Part shown: positions 52,224-61,138 of the stretch, piece after piece
How the letters are laid out: the number at the start of each line of letters is the position of its first letter
Position numbering within the stretch: position 1 is the stretch's first letter
Source of the DNA: Streptomyces sp. CG 926
GTDB taxonomy: Bacteria; Actinomycetota; Actinomycetes; Streptomycetales; Streptomycetaceae
Assembly: GCF_003148825.1 (NCBI RefSeq)
Contig: NZ_QGGZ01000006.1
Coordinates: 310,001-374,000 of the forward strand
Direction of reading: 5' to 3'
DNA length: 64,000 bases
The notes under the pieces: generated by a model
What the model was told of the DNA's origin: nothing
What the model saw: only the letters and a program-made list of their open reading frames with translations
Databases searched by the model: none
Position numbers and translations under genes: made by a program

Positions 52224-52255
52224 CCTTCCCTCCCCGACCTGCAAGGAGTCCGGCC

Positions 52256-53395
52256 ATGCCCGGCATCCCCCTCGGGGTCCTCGACCTCGTGCCCGTCTCG
52301 TCCGGTTCCACCGCCGCCGATGCCCTGCGGCACAGCATCGATCTCGCGCGGCGGGCCGAGGAGTTCGGCTACGCCCGCCACTGGTTCGCCGAGCACCACC
52401 TCAACCCCGGGGTCGCCGGGACCTCCCCGGCGGTCGTGCTCGCGCTGACCGCCTCCGCGACCTCGACCATCCGGCTCGGCTCGGGCGCGGTGCAGCTCGG
52501 GCACCGCACCGCGCTGTCGACGGTCGAGGAGTTCGGCCTGATCGACGCGCTGCACCCCGGGCGCATCGACCTGGGGCTGGGCCGCTCGGCGGGCCGGCCC
52601 CGACCGTCCGGGGAGCCGGCCCCGCAGCTGCCGGTCACCCCGGTGGTGGCGGGGTACGCCCCGAACGGGTTGCGGATCCCGGAGCCGTTCTCCTTCACCC
52701 CGCTTCTGGGTCATCCGCGGGTGGCCCTCCAGCAGCGGCTGCTGAACCTGCCGGGCGCCCGGCCGCAGGAGTACGGCGAGCAGGTCGACGACGTGCTCGC
52801 GCTGCTGCGGGGCGAGTACCGCTCCCCGGAGGGGGTCCAGGCGCATGCCGTCCCCGGCGAGGGTGCCGACGTAGAGGTGTGGATCCTGGGCAGCAGCGGC
52901 GGGGTGAGCGCGGAGACCGCGGGCCGCAACGGCCTCCGGTTCGCGGCCAATTACCACGTCAGTCCGGCGACGGTGCTGGAGGCGGCCGAGGGGTACCGGG
53001 CCGCGTTCAAGCCGTCGGCCGAGCTGGGCCGGCCGTATCTGTCGGTGTCCGCCGACGTGGTGGTGGCCGAGGACGAGGAGACGGCGCGCGAGCTGGCCAC
53101 CGGGTACGGGGCCTGGGTGCGCAGCATCCGGACGGCCGAGGGAGCCATCCCGTACCCCACGCCGGCCGAGGCGCGGGCCCTGCCGTGGACCGAAGCGGAC
53201 CGGCGGTTGGTGGCCGACCGGGTGGAGACCCGGTTCGTCGGCTCGGCGCGGACCGTCGCCGATCATCTGGAGCGGCTCCAGGAGGCTACGGGCGCGGACG
53301 AGTTGCTGATCACCACGATCACGCACGGACACGCGGACCGGGTCCACTCCTACCGGCTGCTGGCCGAGGAGTGGCACCGCCGGTCGACACGCTGA
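52256..53395 (+). CDS. LLM-class flavin-dependent oxidoreductase (third of three)
   Basis: A 379-residue luciferase-like protein of the YhbW/MsnO8-like group. LGVLDLVPVSSGSTAADALRHSIDLARRAEEFGYARHWFAEHHLNPGVAGTSPAVV and LHPGRIDLGLGRSAGRP are diagnostic. AAGGAG precedes the ATG, 33 bases after the preceding gene. Last gene of the run; an 8-bp tandem repeat follows it. Confidence 0.92.
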   Translation: MPGIPLGVLDLVPVSSGSTAADALRHSIDLARRAEEFGYARHWFAEHHLNPGVAGTSPAVVLALTASATSTIRLGSGAVQLGHRTALSTVEEFGLIDALHPGRIDLGLGRSAGRPRPSGEPAPQLPVTPVVAGYAPNGLRIPEPFSFTPLLGHPRVALQQRLLNLPGARPQEYGEQVDDVLALLRGEYRSPEGVQAHAVPGEGADVEVWILGSSGGVSAETAGRNGLRFAANYHVSPATVLEAAEGYRAAFKPSAELGRPYLSVSADVVVAEDEETARELATGYGAWVRSIRTAEGAIPYPTPAEARALPWTEADRRLVADRVETRFVGSARTVADHLERLQEATGADELLITTITHGHADRVHSYRLLAEEWHRRSTR

Positions 53396-53400
53396 CCGGC

Positions 53401-53448
53401 CGCAGGACCGCAGGACCGCAGGACCGCGGGACCGCGGGACCGCGGGAC
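53401..53448. repeat. 8-bp tandem repeat after the sulfur operon
   Basis: Three copies of CGCAGGAC and three of CGCGGGAC head to tail, in the short gap between two converging genes. Confidence 0.85.
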
Positions 53449-53455
53449 CGCCGGA

Positions 53456-54067
53456 TCAGCGCTCCGTGGTCGCCCTGTCGAGGGCTGCCGAGACCGCGGC
53501 CACGAGCCGGTCGCCCGCGCGGTCGACGCTGCCGTTCTGCGCGCTGATCTGGGCGCCTTCCAGGAGGAAGGTGAGCTCCGCGGAGACGTCGTCCGGCGCG
53601 TGCGCGCCCGCCCGCTCGCACATGGCCGTAAGGCGTCGCCGCTGACGGGCCTTGTGGTCCTCGATCAGCCGGCGGGCCGGATGGTCGGGGTCGGGCATGC
53701 CGGCGAAGGAGTTCACGAAGGGGCAGCCCCTTCGGGCGACGTCGGGCAGCCCTTCCGCGACGAACCGGGCCACGGCGAGCACCTGGGCCCGGCCGTCGTC
53801 AGCGTACTCGGCCTCCACCCGGTCGAAGGCGGTGCTGTACTCCGCCGCGACGATCCTCAGCCACTCCTCGATCAGCGCGTCCTTGGTGGCGAAGTGCCGG
53901 TAGAGCGCCATCTTGGTGGTCTTGGCCCGCTCGGCGATGGCCTGGACCCCGACAGCCCTGACGCCCTCGCTGAGGAAGAGTTCCTCGGCCGCGTCGAGGA
54001 TGCGCTCGCGCGGGGGGAGGCGGGCGACCCTCGAGTCCCGCCCCGGCCTCGGAGTGCCGCTCGTCAT
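53456..54067 (-). CDS. TetR family regulator divergent from an amidase
   Basis: A 203-residue regulator. HTH: VGVQAIAERAKTTKMALYRHFATKDALIEEWL at about residues 37-68. The C-terminal domain has ARFVAEGLPDVARRGCPFVNSFAGMPDPDHPARRL, typical of TetR proteins with the conserved RGCPF segment. The 120-base divergent gap contains the dyad GATACCGATCGGTATC, a likely operator controlling both genes. Confidence 0.92.
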   Translation of the reverse strand: MTSGTPRPGRDSRVARLPPRERILDAAEELFLSEGVRAVGVQAIAERAKTTKMALYRHFATKDALIEEWLRIVAAEYSTAFDRVEAEYADDGRAQVLAVARFVAEGLPDVARRGCPFVNSFAGMPDPDHPARRLIEDHKARQRRRLTAMCERAGAHAPDDVSAELTFLLEGAQISAQNGSVDRAGDRLVAAVSAALDRATTER

Positions 54068-54135
54068 GGTGTGCCTCGCTTCGGTCCCGCCGCCGACGTC
54101 TCCGCACCCATGCTACGTTACCGATCACTCCCGTG

Positions 54136-54151
54136 CGATACCGATCGGTAT
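54136..54151. promoter_or_regulatory. palindromic operator between TetR and amidase genes
   Basis: GATACCGATCGGTATC, a perfect 16-bp palindrome 37 bases before the amidase start. A related ACCGATCAC half-site lies just upstream. Confidence 0.7.
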
Positions 54152-54188
54152 CACATGGGACCGATGGGGACCGTGAGGGAGAGAGCGC

Positions 54189-55640
54189 ATGGAGCTGCAC
54201 GAATACACCCGGTACGACGCGGTGGGGCTGGCCGGGCTGGTGGCCCGGGGTGAGGTGACCACGACCGAACTCACCGGTGCGGCCCAGGCCGCGATGGCGG
54301 TCGTGAATCCGCGGATCAACGCCGTCGTGGAGAGCTGGCCCGCCGAGGACGCCCCGACCCCGGGCAGCACCCCCCTCGCGGGTGTGCCCTTCCTCATCAA
54401 GGACATCGCCGTGTCCATGCGCGGCAAGCGCGTCGAGCTGGGCAGCCGCCTCGCCGCCGGCAACGTGGCCGGGGCGGACTCCTTCCTGATGCGGCGGTTC
54501 CGGCGGGCCGGCCTGGTGACGCTGGGCCGCACGGCCACGCCCGAATTCGCCTACAGCACCACCACGGAGCCGGTCCTGTACGGCGCCACCCGCAATCCGT
54601 GGGACCCCACCCGGACGGCGGGCGGCTCCAGCGGCGGCTCCGCCGCGGCCGTCGCCGCCGGCATCACCCCCCTCGCGCACGCCACCGACGCGGCCGGATC
54701 GATCCGGGTGCCGGCTTCCAGCACCGGCCTGTTCGGACTCAAGCCCACCCGGGGTCGGGTCTCCCTCGGCCCGGACGCCGACGAGGTCTTCAACGGCCTC
54801 GCGGTGCACGGTGGGCTCAGCCGGACCGTGCGGGACAGCGCTGCGCTGCTCGACCTGATCCAGGGCCCGGAGACCGGCGACCCCTACTTCGCGGAGCGCC
54901 CCCGCCGCCCGTACCTGGAGGAGATCGCCGAGGAGCCCGGCCGCCTGCGCGTCGGCCTGGTCACCACCCCCGGGAACGGGCGCGCCGTGGAACCGGCCGT
55001 GCTCAAGACCACCCTGGGAGCCGCCCGGCTGCTGGAATCACTCGGTCACCGGGTCGACGTCACCACCGTGGATCTCGGGGTGAGCTGGGAGGAGTTCGTC
55101 CTCGCCAACGCCCGGCTGTGGTCCGCGAACCTCGTGACGTGGATCGACGGCTTCGCCGAGGCGTTCGGTCGCCCCGTCGACGAGACCACCGTCGAGCCCG
55201 AGATACTCGTGAGCTACGCGTGGGGACGCACGGTGAGCGGCCCGGAGTTCGTGCACGCCCTCGACGTACGCAACCGGGTCGCCCGCTCGATCGGGGCCCA
55301 CTTCGAGACCCAGGACCTGGTGCTGACGCCGACGCTCCCCGAGGTACCGGTACCCCTGAACACCTACGGCCACGGCGCGCAGGACACTGACGGAGTGGGC
55401 CGGCTGGAGCACCTGTTCCACCGCTCGCCCTTCACCGCCGCCTTCAACGTCGCCGGGACGCCCGCGATGTCGGTGCCCCTCGGGTTCGACCAGGCCACCG
55501 GCCTGCCGATCGGCGTCCAGTTCGCCGCGGGCCACGGACGCGAGGACACCCTGTTCCGGCTCGCCGCACAGCTGGAGCGGGCCGCTCCGTGGGCGGACCG
55601 GAGGCCTCCCGTATGGGCCGGCGCGGCCCGTCCCGCCTGA
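54189..55640 (+). CDS. amidase signature family hydrolase
   Basis: A 483-residue amidase. The Ser-cisSer-Lys triad is visible: Lys in GVPFLIKDIA near residue 76, the Gly/Ser-rich signature GGSSGGSAAAVAAG near 145-158 and the nucleophile in DAAGSIRVPAS near 170 (most relatives have DGGGSIR). It hydrolyses an aliphatic or aryl amide. GAGGGAGAG lies before the ATG. The divergent TetR probably induces it in the presence of substrate. Confidence 0.93.
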   Translation: MELHEYTRYDAVGLAGLVARGEVTTTELTGAAQAAMAVVNPRINAVVESWPAEDAPTPGSTPLAGVPFLIKDIAVSMRGKRVELGSRLAAGNVAGADSFLMRRFRRAGLVTLGRTATPEFAYSTTTEPVLYGATRNPWDPTRTAGGSSGGSAAAVAAGITPLAHATDAAGSIRVPASSTGLFGLKPTRGRVSLGPDADEVFNGLAVHGGLSRTVRDSAALLDLIQGPETGDPYFAERPRRPYLEEIAEEPGRLRVGLVTTPGNGRAVEPAVLKTTLGAARLLESLGHRVDVTTVDLGVSWEEFVLANARLWSANLVTWIDGFAEAFGRPVDETTVEPEILVSYAWGRTVSGPEFVHALDVRNRVARSIGAHFETQDLVLTPTLPEVPVPLNTYGHGAQDTDGVGRLEHLFHRSPFTAAFNVAGTPAMSVPLGFDQATGLPIGVQFAAGHGREDTLFRLAAQLERAAPWADRRPPVWAGAARPA

Positions 55641-55687
55641 CGAGGGCCGCCCGCGGCCGGGCGACCCGGCGGCGGGCGGTTCGTCCG

Positions 55688-57253
55688 TCAGCTGTCGCGC
55701 ACCGCGACGATGCCGTTGAAGACACCGACGTACGCGGTGCCGTCGGGGCCGAGGGTGATCGGGGCCCAGTTGTTGTCGTAGAGCGGACCGGTGCCGGTCA
55801 GCTGCCGCCAGCGGCGCTCGCCCGTGCGGAAGTCCACGGCCGTGAGGTACCAGGCGTCGATGCCCCAGGCGTTGGGCTCCTTCTCGTAGAAGTAGAGCAG
55901 CCCGTTCGCGGTGGAGAGCTTCGGGACCACGGAGGGAGCGCGGATCGCGCTCTCCCAGACCGTGTCGCAGCCGCTGCCGTCGCCGCGCACGTCGATGCGG
56001 GCGACTCCGCCCACGACCGACTTGCCCAGCAGCAGGGTGGTGGGGTTCTCGTAGCCGTAGTTGTTCTCGACGACGATGCTGTTGCCCCAGGTGATGAGGG
56101 AGTTGTCGGTGGTCGAGGCGCCTGGGCCGAACACCGGCACCTTGCAGACCAGCCGCCGGTCGGCGGGTACGTCCACGCCCCGCTTGTAGACCAGGACGTT
56201 CATCCGGTCGTCGGCGTTGTCGGTGATGGCGACGTAGTCCTGGCCGAAGAGGTCCGGGGTGGTGCCCGAGCCCTGGTTGACGGAGCCGGGCTTGGACGCC
56301 GTGCCCCGGTCGTACGTCTGGCGCCACTGCACCTCGGGGGTGCCGTCGGCGGCGGCGCGGAAGCTGTAGAGCGCGTGGTCGGAGACGATGGAGACACCGT
56401 CCTCGGCGACCGAGAAGGAGTTCTGGATCTCCTCGCCCCGCAGTTGGACGGAGCGGATCCGATCGGTCGCCGGGTCCACCGTGCCGACCCGGCCCTGGCG
56501 GGTGACCCACCAGATCCGGCCGTTCCAGTCGGGCATCACGGAGGTGACGGGGTCGCAGGTGCCGCTGGGCCGCAGGTTGGTCCAGGTCACGCAGTCGTGC
56601 GGGACCTGCCCGGTGAGGTCCCAGTCGTCGTCGACGGTGAACTTCCAACTGCCGTCGGGGTTCTGGGAATGGGCGAGGCGCAGGATGTGCTGGCGGGAGT
56701 CGGCCAGCACGGCCCGGTCCTGGTCGTCCAGGTAGAAGTAGGCGCCGCCCGAGGTGTCCTTGAAGATCTTCGCGAAGTCGAGCGAGGTGATCGCCTCGAC
56801 CGTCGAGGAGCGCTGCGGGAGCTGGTGTTCCGCGAGCGTGGCGAGCGTACGGGGCTCCAGGAGCTTGACCTTGAAGCCGGAGAAGGTGCCGCACACCGTG
56901 ACGAGCCGGCCGGCCGAGTCGAAGGTCGCGGTGGCGCACTCCCCGCCGAGGGCGGCGATCTTCTCGCTGGTCACCTTCGGGTTCTTGCCGAGCGGCCCCG
57001 ACCAGGGGGCCGTGGCGCTGCCCGCCGCGTCGGAGTGCATGCCGCTGCGGCCGTTGGGCGCGAGGAAGGGGTGCTGCGGCGGCGCCTCGCCGGGCAGCGG
57101 GGCGGCGGCCGCGGGGCTGCCCTCGTAGTGGGTGACGAGGCGGTGCCCGGGGGCCTTGGGTATCTCCTCGGCCTGGGCCGAGGAGCCGCCGTACATCACC
57201 GTGAGTGCGGCGACGACGGGCAGCACGGCGCAGTTCAGCGATCTTCGGAACAT
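55688..57253 (-). CDS. secreted beta-propeller protein of unknown function
   Basis: A 521-residue exported protein. The signal peptide is AVLPVVAALTVMYGGSSAQAE (cleavage near residue 28). The mature part has quinoprotein-like strands (ATATFDSAGRLVTVCGTFSG, VMPDWNGRIWWVTRQGRVGTVDPATDRI, WGNSIVVENNYGYENPT, ITLGPDGTAYVGVFNGIVAVRDS), suggesting an eight-bladed propeller. No catalytic motif was identified. ATG at 57253 has GGAGG nearby. ATGAATCATC motif about 100 bases upstream. Confidence 0.8.
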   Translation of the reverse strand: MFRRSLNCAVLPVVAALTVMYGGSSAQAEEIPKAPGHRLVTHYEGSPAAAAPLPGEAPPQHPFLAPNGRSGMHSDAAGSATAPWSGPLGKNPKVTSEKIAALGGECATATFDSAGRLVTVCGTFSGFKVKLLEPRTLATLAEHQLPQRSSTVEAITSLDFAKIFKDTSGGAYFYLDDQDRAVLADSRQHILRLAHSQNPDGSWKFTVDDDWDLTGQVPHDCVTWTNLRPSGTCDPVTSVMPDWNGRIWWVTRQGRVGTVDPATDRIRSVQLRGEEIQNSFSVAEDGVSIVSDHALYSFRAAADGTPEVQWRQTYDRGTASKPGSVNQGSGTTPDLFGQDYVAITDNADDRMNVLVYKRGVDVPADRRLVCKVPVFGPGASTTDNSLITWGNSIVVENNYGYENPTTLLLGKSVVGGVARIDVRGDGSGCDTVWESAIRAPSVVPKLSTANGLLYFYEKEPNAWGIDAWYLTAVDFRTGERRWRQLTGTGPLYDNNWAPITLGPDGTAYVGVFNGIVAVRDS

Positions 57254-57353
57254 CCGGGCTTCCTCCATGTCTCTGCGTTGTTGACAATGCGTCTGATGTC
57301 GCGCCGCCACCGGACGCTAGATCGCACTGCACGAGGAGTCCATGGATGGGCCG

Positions 57354-57363
57354 GATGATTCAT
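57354..57363. promoter_or_regulatory. ATGAATCATC motif upstream of the beta-propeller gene
   Basis: The ten bases (GATGATTCAT on the + strand) repeat the core of the dyad at 29365-29379, again upstream of a secreted-protein gene. Confidence 0.3.
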
Positions 57364-57380
57364 GAAGGCGCAACAGTCGA

Positions 57381-57575
57381 TCAAGGATTGAGGCCGGACA
57401 CCACGTTCGCGGTGGCCGTCAGGCCGTTGTGGATGGTCGTGGCCATGCTGCTGCTCGCGAGGTAGAAGCCGAGCAGCGCACAGACGAGGGCGTGCGAGAA
57501 CTTGAGCCCGCCGCTGCGCAGGAAGATCCAGGCCAGGATGAGGAGCAGGACGACCACCGAGAGGGAAATCACCAT
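57381..57575 (-). CDS. 64-residue membrane peptide
   Basis: A small protein with two hydrophobic segments: residues ~2-18 (VISLSVVVLLLILAWIF) and ~28-46 (HALVCALLGFYLASSSMA), separated by LRSGGLKFS. The ATG at 57575 has AAGGAGG seven bases upstream, an excellent SD, so this is a real gene. It resembles small membrane proteins found near TraB/Spd genes of actinomycete conjugative elements, but no such genes are here. Function unknown. Confidence 0.75.
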   Translation of the reverse strand: MVISLSVVVLLLILAWIFLRSGGLKFSHALVCALLGFYLASSSMATTIHNGLTATANVVSGLNP

Positions 57576-57811
57576 CGAAACCTCCTTACTCGCCGCCATG
57601 GTGGCGCAGGAGGGGGTGCCTTCGGGCGAAAGACGTGTCCGCCGTACGGGTGTTGACCGTCCGTGACGGCCGGTCGCCCTTGACGATCACCTCGTCGACC
57701 CGTCGGAGATCTTGGAGTTGGCGTCCGCCGGCGGGACAGAAGAACACGAACCCGGGCACACCGCGGGCCGTCGGCGCAGGGGTCTTGTCGGGCTCCCGTC
57801 CGCCGTGCCAT

Positions 57812-57827
57812 ATATGTCTAGACCAAT
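57812..57827. promoter_or_regulatory. DasR-like (dre) site upstream of the FN3 lipoprotein
   Basis: ATATGTCTAGACCAAT matches 12 of 16 positions of the known dre consensus AGTGGTCTAGACCACT and keeps the GTCTAGAC core. It lies 40 bases before the lipoprotein start. Confidence 0.45.
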
Positions 57828-57867
57828 AAGGAGCGAGCAGGCCGAGCAGGCCGAGGAAGGCACCCCC

Positions 57868-58824
57868 GTGCGACGCAGCGCCCCCACGCTCGCCCTCTAC
57901 CTGGCCCTCACGGGCATCACCGGCCTCGCGGCCTGCACCACGCCCGACACCCGGCCCCCGCCCGCCCCCGCCGGACTGACGGCCCAGGCCGGCAGCGCCA
58001 CCAGCGTGCACGTCATGTGGAACGCGGCCGCCGACCGGGACGGGGTGACGGGCTACCAGGTGTTCGAGGCCGACCGCCTGGTCCGCGAACTCCCCGCCGA
58101 GAAGACCATGGTGGACATCACCGGCCTCACCCCGCAGACGGGTTACGCCTTCACCGTCCGGGCCGAGGACGCCGCCGGCAACCTCTCCGAACCCGCGGCG
58201 GCCGCCCGGGTGACCACACCCGCCGCCAAGGCCGAGGACCGCGCGGCCCCCACCTCCCCGGCCACCACCACCGCCCGGGCGACCGGGCCCCGGTCCGCCC
58301 AGGTGTCCTGGACGGCGGCGACCGACGACACGGGCATCACGGCCTACGACATCTACCAGGGCGGCGTCCGGATCCACACCGCCGGTCCGGGTGAGAGCGC
58401 CACGGCCCTGGACAACCTCCGGCCCGACACCGTCTACACGTTCACCGTGCGGGCCCGCGACGGGGCGGACAACTCCTCCCCCGACGGCCCGGCGGTGGAC
58501 GTGACGACCCCGCCCGCCTCCGGCGACGGCCCCAGCACCGCCCCCGCCGAGTTCGCCGCGGCCGCCTCCCCGGGCGCCGTCACCCTGACCTGGACCGCCC
58601 CGGACACCGGTGGCGAGACCACCGAGTACGAGCTGTACGTCAACGGGACGCCCACGACCGTCATCCAGTTCGGGGCGGGGGCGGTGCCCAGCGGGCGGGC
58701 GGAGCACCGGATCACGGTCGCCGAGCCGGCCGGCACCGTGTGGGCCGTGAAGCTGCGGGCCAGGCTCCCCGACGGCAACTGGGGATCCTTCTCGGCGGAG
58801 CGGCGGATCACACTCGTCGCGTGA
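57868..58824 (+). CDS. lipoprotein with fibronectin type III repeats
   Basis: A 318-residue exported protein. Lipobox LAAC with Cys25. Then three FN3-type domains, at about residues 32-120 (PAGLTAQAGSATSVHVMWNAAADRDGVTGYQVFE ... GYAFTVRAEDAAGN), 128-215 and 225-318. GAGGAAGG precedes the GTG. FN3 modules often accompany secreted chitinases and cellulases; here no catalytic domain is present. A DasR-like site in the promoter would link it to chitin/GlcNAc sensing, which is inference. Confidence 0.88.
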   Translation: MRRSAPTLALYLALTGITGLAACTTPDTRPPPAPAGLTAQAGSATSVHVMWNAAADRDGVTGYQVFEADRLVRELPAEKTMVDITGLTPQTGYAFTVRAEDAAGNLSEPAAAARVTTPAAKAEDRAAPTSPATTTARATGPRSAQVSWTAATDDTGITAYDIYQGGVRIHTAGPGESATALDNLRPDTVYTFTVRARDGADNSSPDGPAVDVTTPPASGDGPSTAPAEFAAAASPGAVTLTWTAPDTGGETTEYELYVNGTPTTVIQFGAGAVPSGRAEHRITVAEPAGTVWAVKLRARLPDGNWGSFSAERRITLVA

Positions 58825-58886
58825 AAGAAGACACCGATCCGGCTTGAACGGCGCGGCCGCACGGGAAGATCGCGCACAATACATCC

Positions 58887-60986
58887 GTGTTCGGTGAGTA
58901 CTCGTTCCATGACAATCAGGCAGACTCCGCGGCCGACCATCCCGGATCGGCCCCCCGCCCGGTGCCCGGCAACCTCCCCCCGGAACCTGCGAGCTTCGTC
59001 GGCCGGGAGCACGAACTCCACCTGCTCGACGGTCTCTTGCGCGAACGAAGACTGGTCACCCTCACGGGCGTGGGCGGCGTCGGCAAGTCACGACTGGCCC
59101 TACGCGCCGTGGCTGCGGCCCGTCAGGCGCGCCCCGACGGGGTGTGGTGGGCGGAGCTGTCACCCCTGCGCGATCCGAGCCTGCTCACGGCCACCGTCGC
59201 CCACACCGTCGGCCTCGCCGACCACTCCCCGCGCCCTCCCGACGAGGAGTTGTGCGCGTGGATGGCCGACAAGGAGCTGCTCCTGGTGTTGGACACCTGT
59301 GAGCACCTGGTGGCCGACTGCCGCCATCTGGTCGGCGAACTCCTGCAGTCCGCACCCGGTTTGACGATCCTGGTCACCTCCCGCGAACCGCTCGACATGC
59401 CGACCGAGGAGGTCGTCGAGGTCCGGCCGCTGCCCTGCGAAGGGACCGACAGCGACGCCCTCGCCCTCTTCCGGGCCCGCGCCCTGGCCGCCACCCCGCA
59501 GGCGGCGGCCGTCTTCGCGGACCCCGCGCGGACCGCGGTGGCCGCCGAGGTGTGCCGGCGCCTGGACGGTATCCCGCTCGCGCTGGAACTCGCGGGCGCC
59601 CGCATGCGGTTGTGGACGCTGGAGCACATGGCCGAACGGATCGGCGAACGCTTCGAGGTGCTGTCCGACGCCCGGGCCGCGCTGCCCCGCCGGCACCGGA
59701 CGATGCGGACCACGATCGGCTGGAGCCACGAACTGTGCGAGCCGGTGGAGCGGTTGCTGTGGGCCCGGCTCTCGGTCTTCACCGGTGACTTCGACATCGC
59801 GGCGGCGCGCGCCGTCTGCTCGGGCGGGCCGCTGCCCGCCGCCCGGGTGGAGCGCGTACTGGCGGGCCTCGCCGCCAAGTCCGTGGTGCTGCGGATCGAG
59901 GAACGCGGGACGGGGCCCCGCTACCGGATGCTGGACACGATCCGCGAGTACGGTCAGGACTGGCTGGCCGAGCTCGGCGAGGTGGAGATCGTCACCGACC
60001 GGCACGCCCACTGGTACGCGGCGCTCTCCCAGGCCGCCGACCGCGGCTGGATGGGCCCGGGACAGGTGGACTGGTACCGCAGGATCACCGCCGAACACGC
60101 GCAGCTGCGTACCGCCCTGGAACACCTGATCGCCGCCGACCCGACGGCGGCGCTGGAGATGGCCGGGGCGCTGTGGTTCTACTGGTTCGGGTGCGGGCAC
60201 GTGCACGAGGGCCGCGGCTTCCTGGAACGGGCCCTGAGGGCGGCTCCGCATACAGGGGCCACGTACAACCAGGCCGTGTGGGCCCTCGGCCTCACCGCGC
60301 TGCTCCAGGGCGACATGTACGCGGCCCAGCAGCTCGGCGCCGAATGCACGCGCGACGCGGCCCGGCTCGCGGACCCGGAGCGGGAGCTGCGCGCGGCCTA
60401 CCTGCAGGCGGTCTCCGTCCTGATGCCCGGCGACCCGGGACGGGCCCTGCGGCTGGCCGGTCCCCGGGCCCGGGCGGGCCACGGCGGACGCACCAGCGGC
60501 GCGGGCTGGCTCCTGTGCAAGCTGGCCACCGGCTACGCCCTGTGCGACCTGCGGCGTTTCGAGGAAGCGACCGAGGAGGCGCGGTCCCTGCGGGAGTCCT
60601 GCGTGGAGCTGGGCGATCGCTGGCTGCGGGCGTACGCGGACTACATCCTGGCCGTGGCGGCACTGGGCCTGGGCGATCACGGGGAGGCGGCCCGGCACGT
60701 ACGGGCCATGCTCTCGGGGAAACGGCTGCTGGGCGACCGCTTCGGCATCGCGCTCGGCCTGGACCTGCTGGCCGCGGCGGTGGCCGGGCTGGGCGACGGG
60801 GAACTGGCGGCGCGGCTGCTGGGCACCGGGCACGCCTGGTGGCGCACGGTGGGCCGGCCGCAGATGGGCGGCTCGCCCTCGCTGACGGCCCTACGGGACC
60901 AGGGCGAGCGGCAGGCCCGCGCGGCGATCGGGGACGCCGCCTACGAGACGGCGTTCCTGGGCGGGGCGGCTGCGCCCACCGGCTGA
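58887..60986 (+). CDS. AfsR/LAL-type NB-ARC ATPase without DNA-binding domain
   Basis: A 699-residue protein. LPPEPASFVGREHELHLLDGLL then P-loop TGVGGVGKSRLAL (near residue 60), LLLVLDTCEHLV Walker B, ILVTSREPL and GIPLALELAGARM make up the NB-ARC module. GLGDGELAARLLGTGHAWWRTVGRPQMG near the end corresponds to the usual TPR part. Relatives normally continue into a LuxR-type HTH, which is absent; the protein stops at AAAPTG. No SARP domain precedes it either. GTG start, no clear SD. Confidence 0.88.
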   Translation: MFGEYSFHDNQADSAADHPGSAPRPVPGNLPPEPASFVGREHELHLLDGLLRERRLVTLTGVGGVGKSRLALRAVAAARQARPDGVWWAELSPLRDPSLLTATVAHTVGLADHSPRPPDEELCAWMADKELLLVLDTCEHLVADCRHLVGELLQSAPGLTILVTSREPLDMPTEEVVEVRPLPCEGTDSDALALFRARALAATPQAAAVFADPARTAVAAEVCRRLDGIPLALELAGARMRLWTLEHMAERIGERFEVLSDARAALPRRHRTMRTTIGWSHELCEPVERLLWARLSVFTGDFDIAAARAVCSGGPLPAARVERVLAGLAAKSVVLRIEERGTGPRYRMLDTIREYGQDWLAELGEVEIVTDRHAHWYAALSQAADRGWMGPGQVDWYRRITAEHAQLRTALEHLIAADPTAALEMAGALWFYWFGCGHVHEGRGFLERALRAAPHTGATYNQAVWALGLTALLQGDMYAAQQLGAECTRDAARLADPERELRAAYLQAVSVLMPGDPGRALRLAGPRARAGHGGRTSGAGWLLCKLATGYALCDLRRFEEATEEARSLRESCVELGDRWLRAYADYILAVAALGLGDHGEAARHVRAMLSGKRLLGDRFGIALGLDLLAAAVAGLGDGELAARLLGTGHAWWRTVGRPQMGGSPSLTALRDQGERQARAAIGDAAYETAFLGGAAAPTG

Positions 60987-61032
60987 GTCTCGGCCGGTGG
61001 GACTGGAGTACGGCCTAAATCCTGGGCTCCCG

Positions 61033-61125
61033 TCAGTACGGGAGGGGTCTGCCCGACGGTGTGCGCAGGTCCAGGTCTCGGGGGGCGGGCTTCGGGACGG
61101 GCTTACGGATCAGCTGCTGGCGCAT
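61033..61125 (-). CDS. 30-residue Pro/Arg-rich small ORF coupled to DUF5999
   Basis: A very short ORF with a strong start: GAGGAGG lies six bases before the ATG, and the ATG is 13 bases after the DUF5999 stop. The peptide begins MRQQLIRKPVPKPAP and ends in SGRPLPY. Five of its last 23 residues are Arg or Lys and seven are Pro. No modification enzyme lies nearby. It may be a functional microprotein; it is too short for confident identification. Confidence 0.5.
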   Translation of the reverse strand: MRQQLIRKPVPKPAPRDLDLRTPSGRPLPY

Positions 61126-61138
61126 GCTGCCTCCTCGC

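Noticed and set aside
57381..57575. Part of an integrative conjugative element
   Set aside because: No TraB, integrase, replication gene, tRNA or att repeats in the window.
61033..61125. RiPP precursor peptide
   Set aside because: No maturation enzyme, protease or transporter is adjacent, and the core has no Cys/Ser/Thr pattern typical of known classes.
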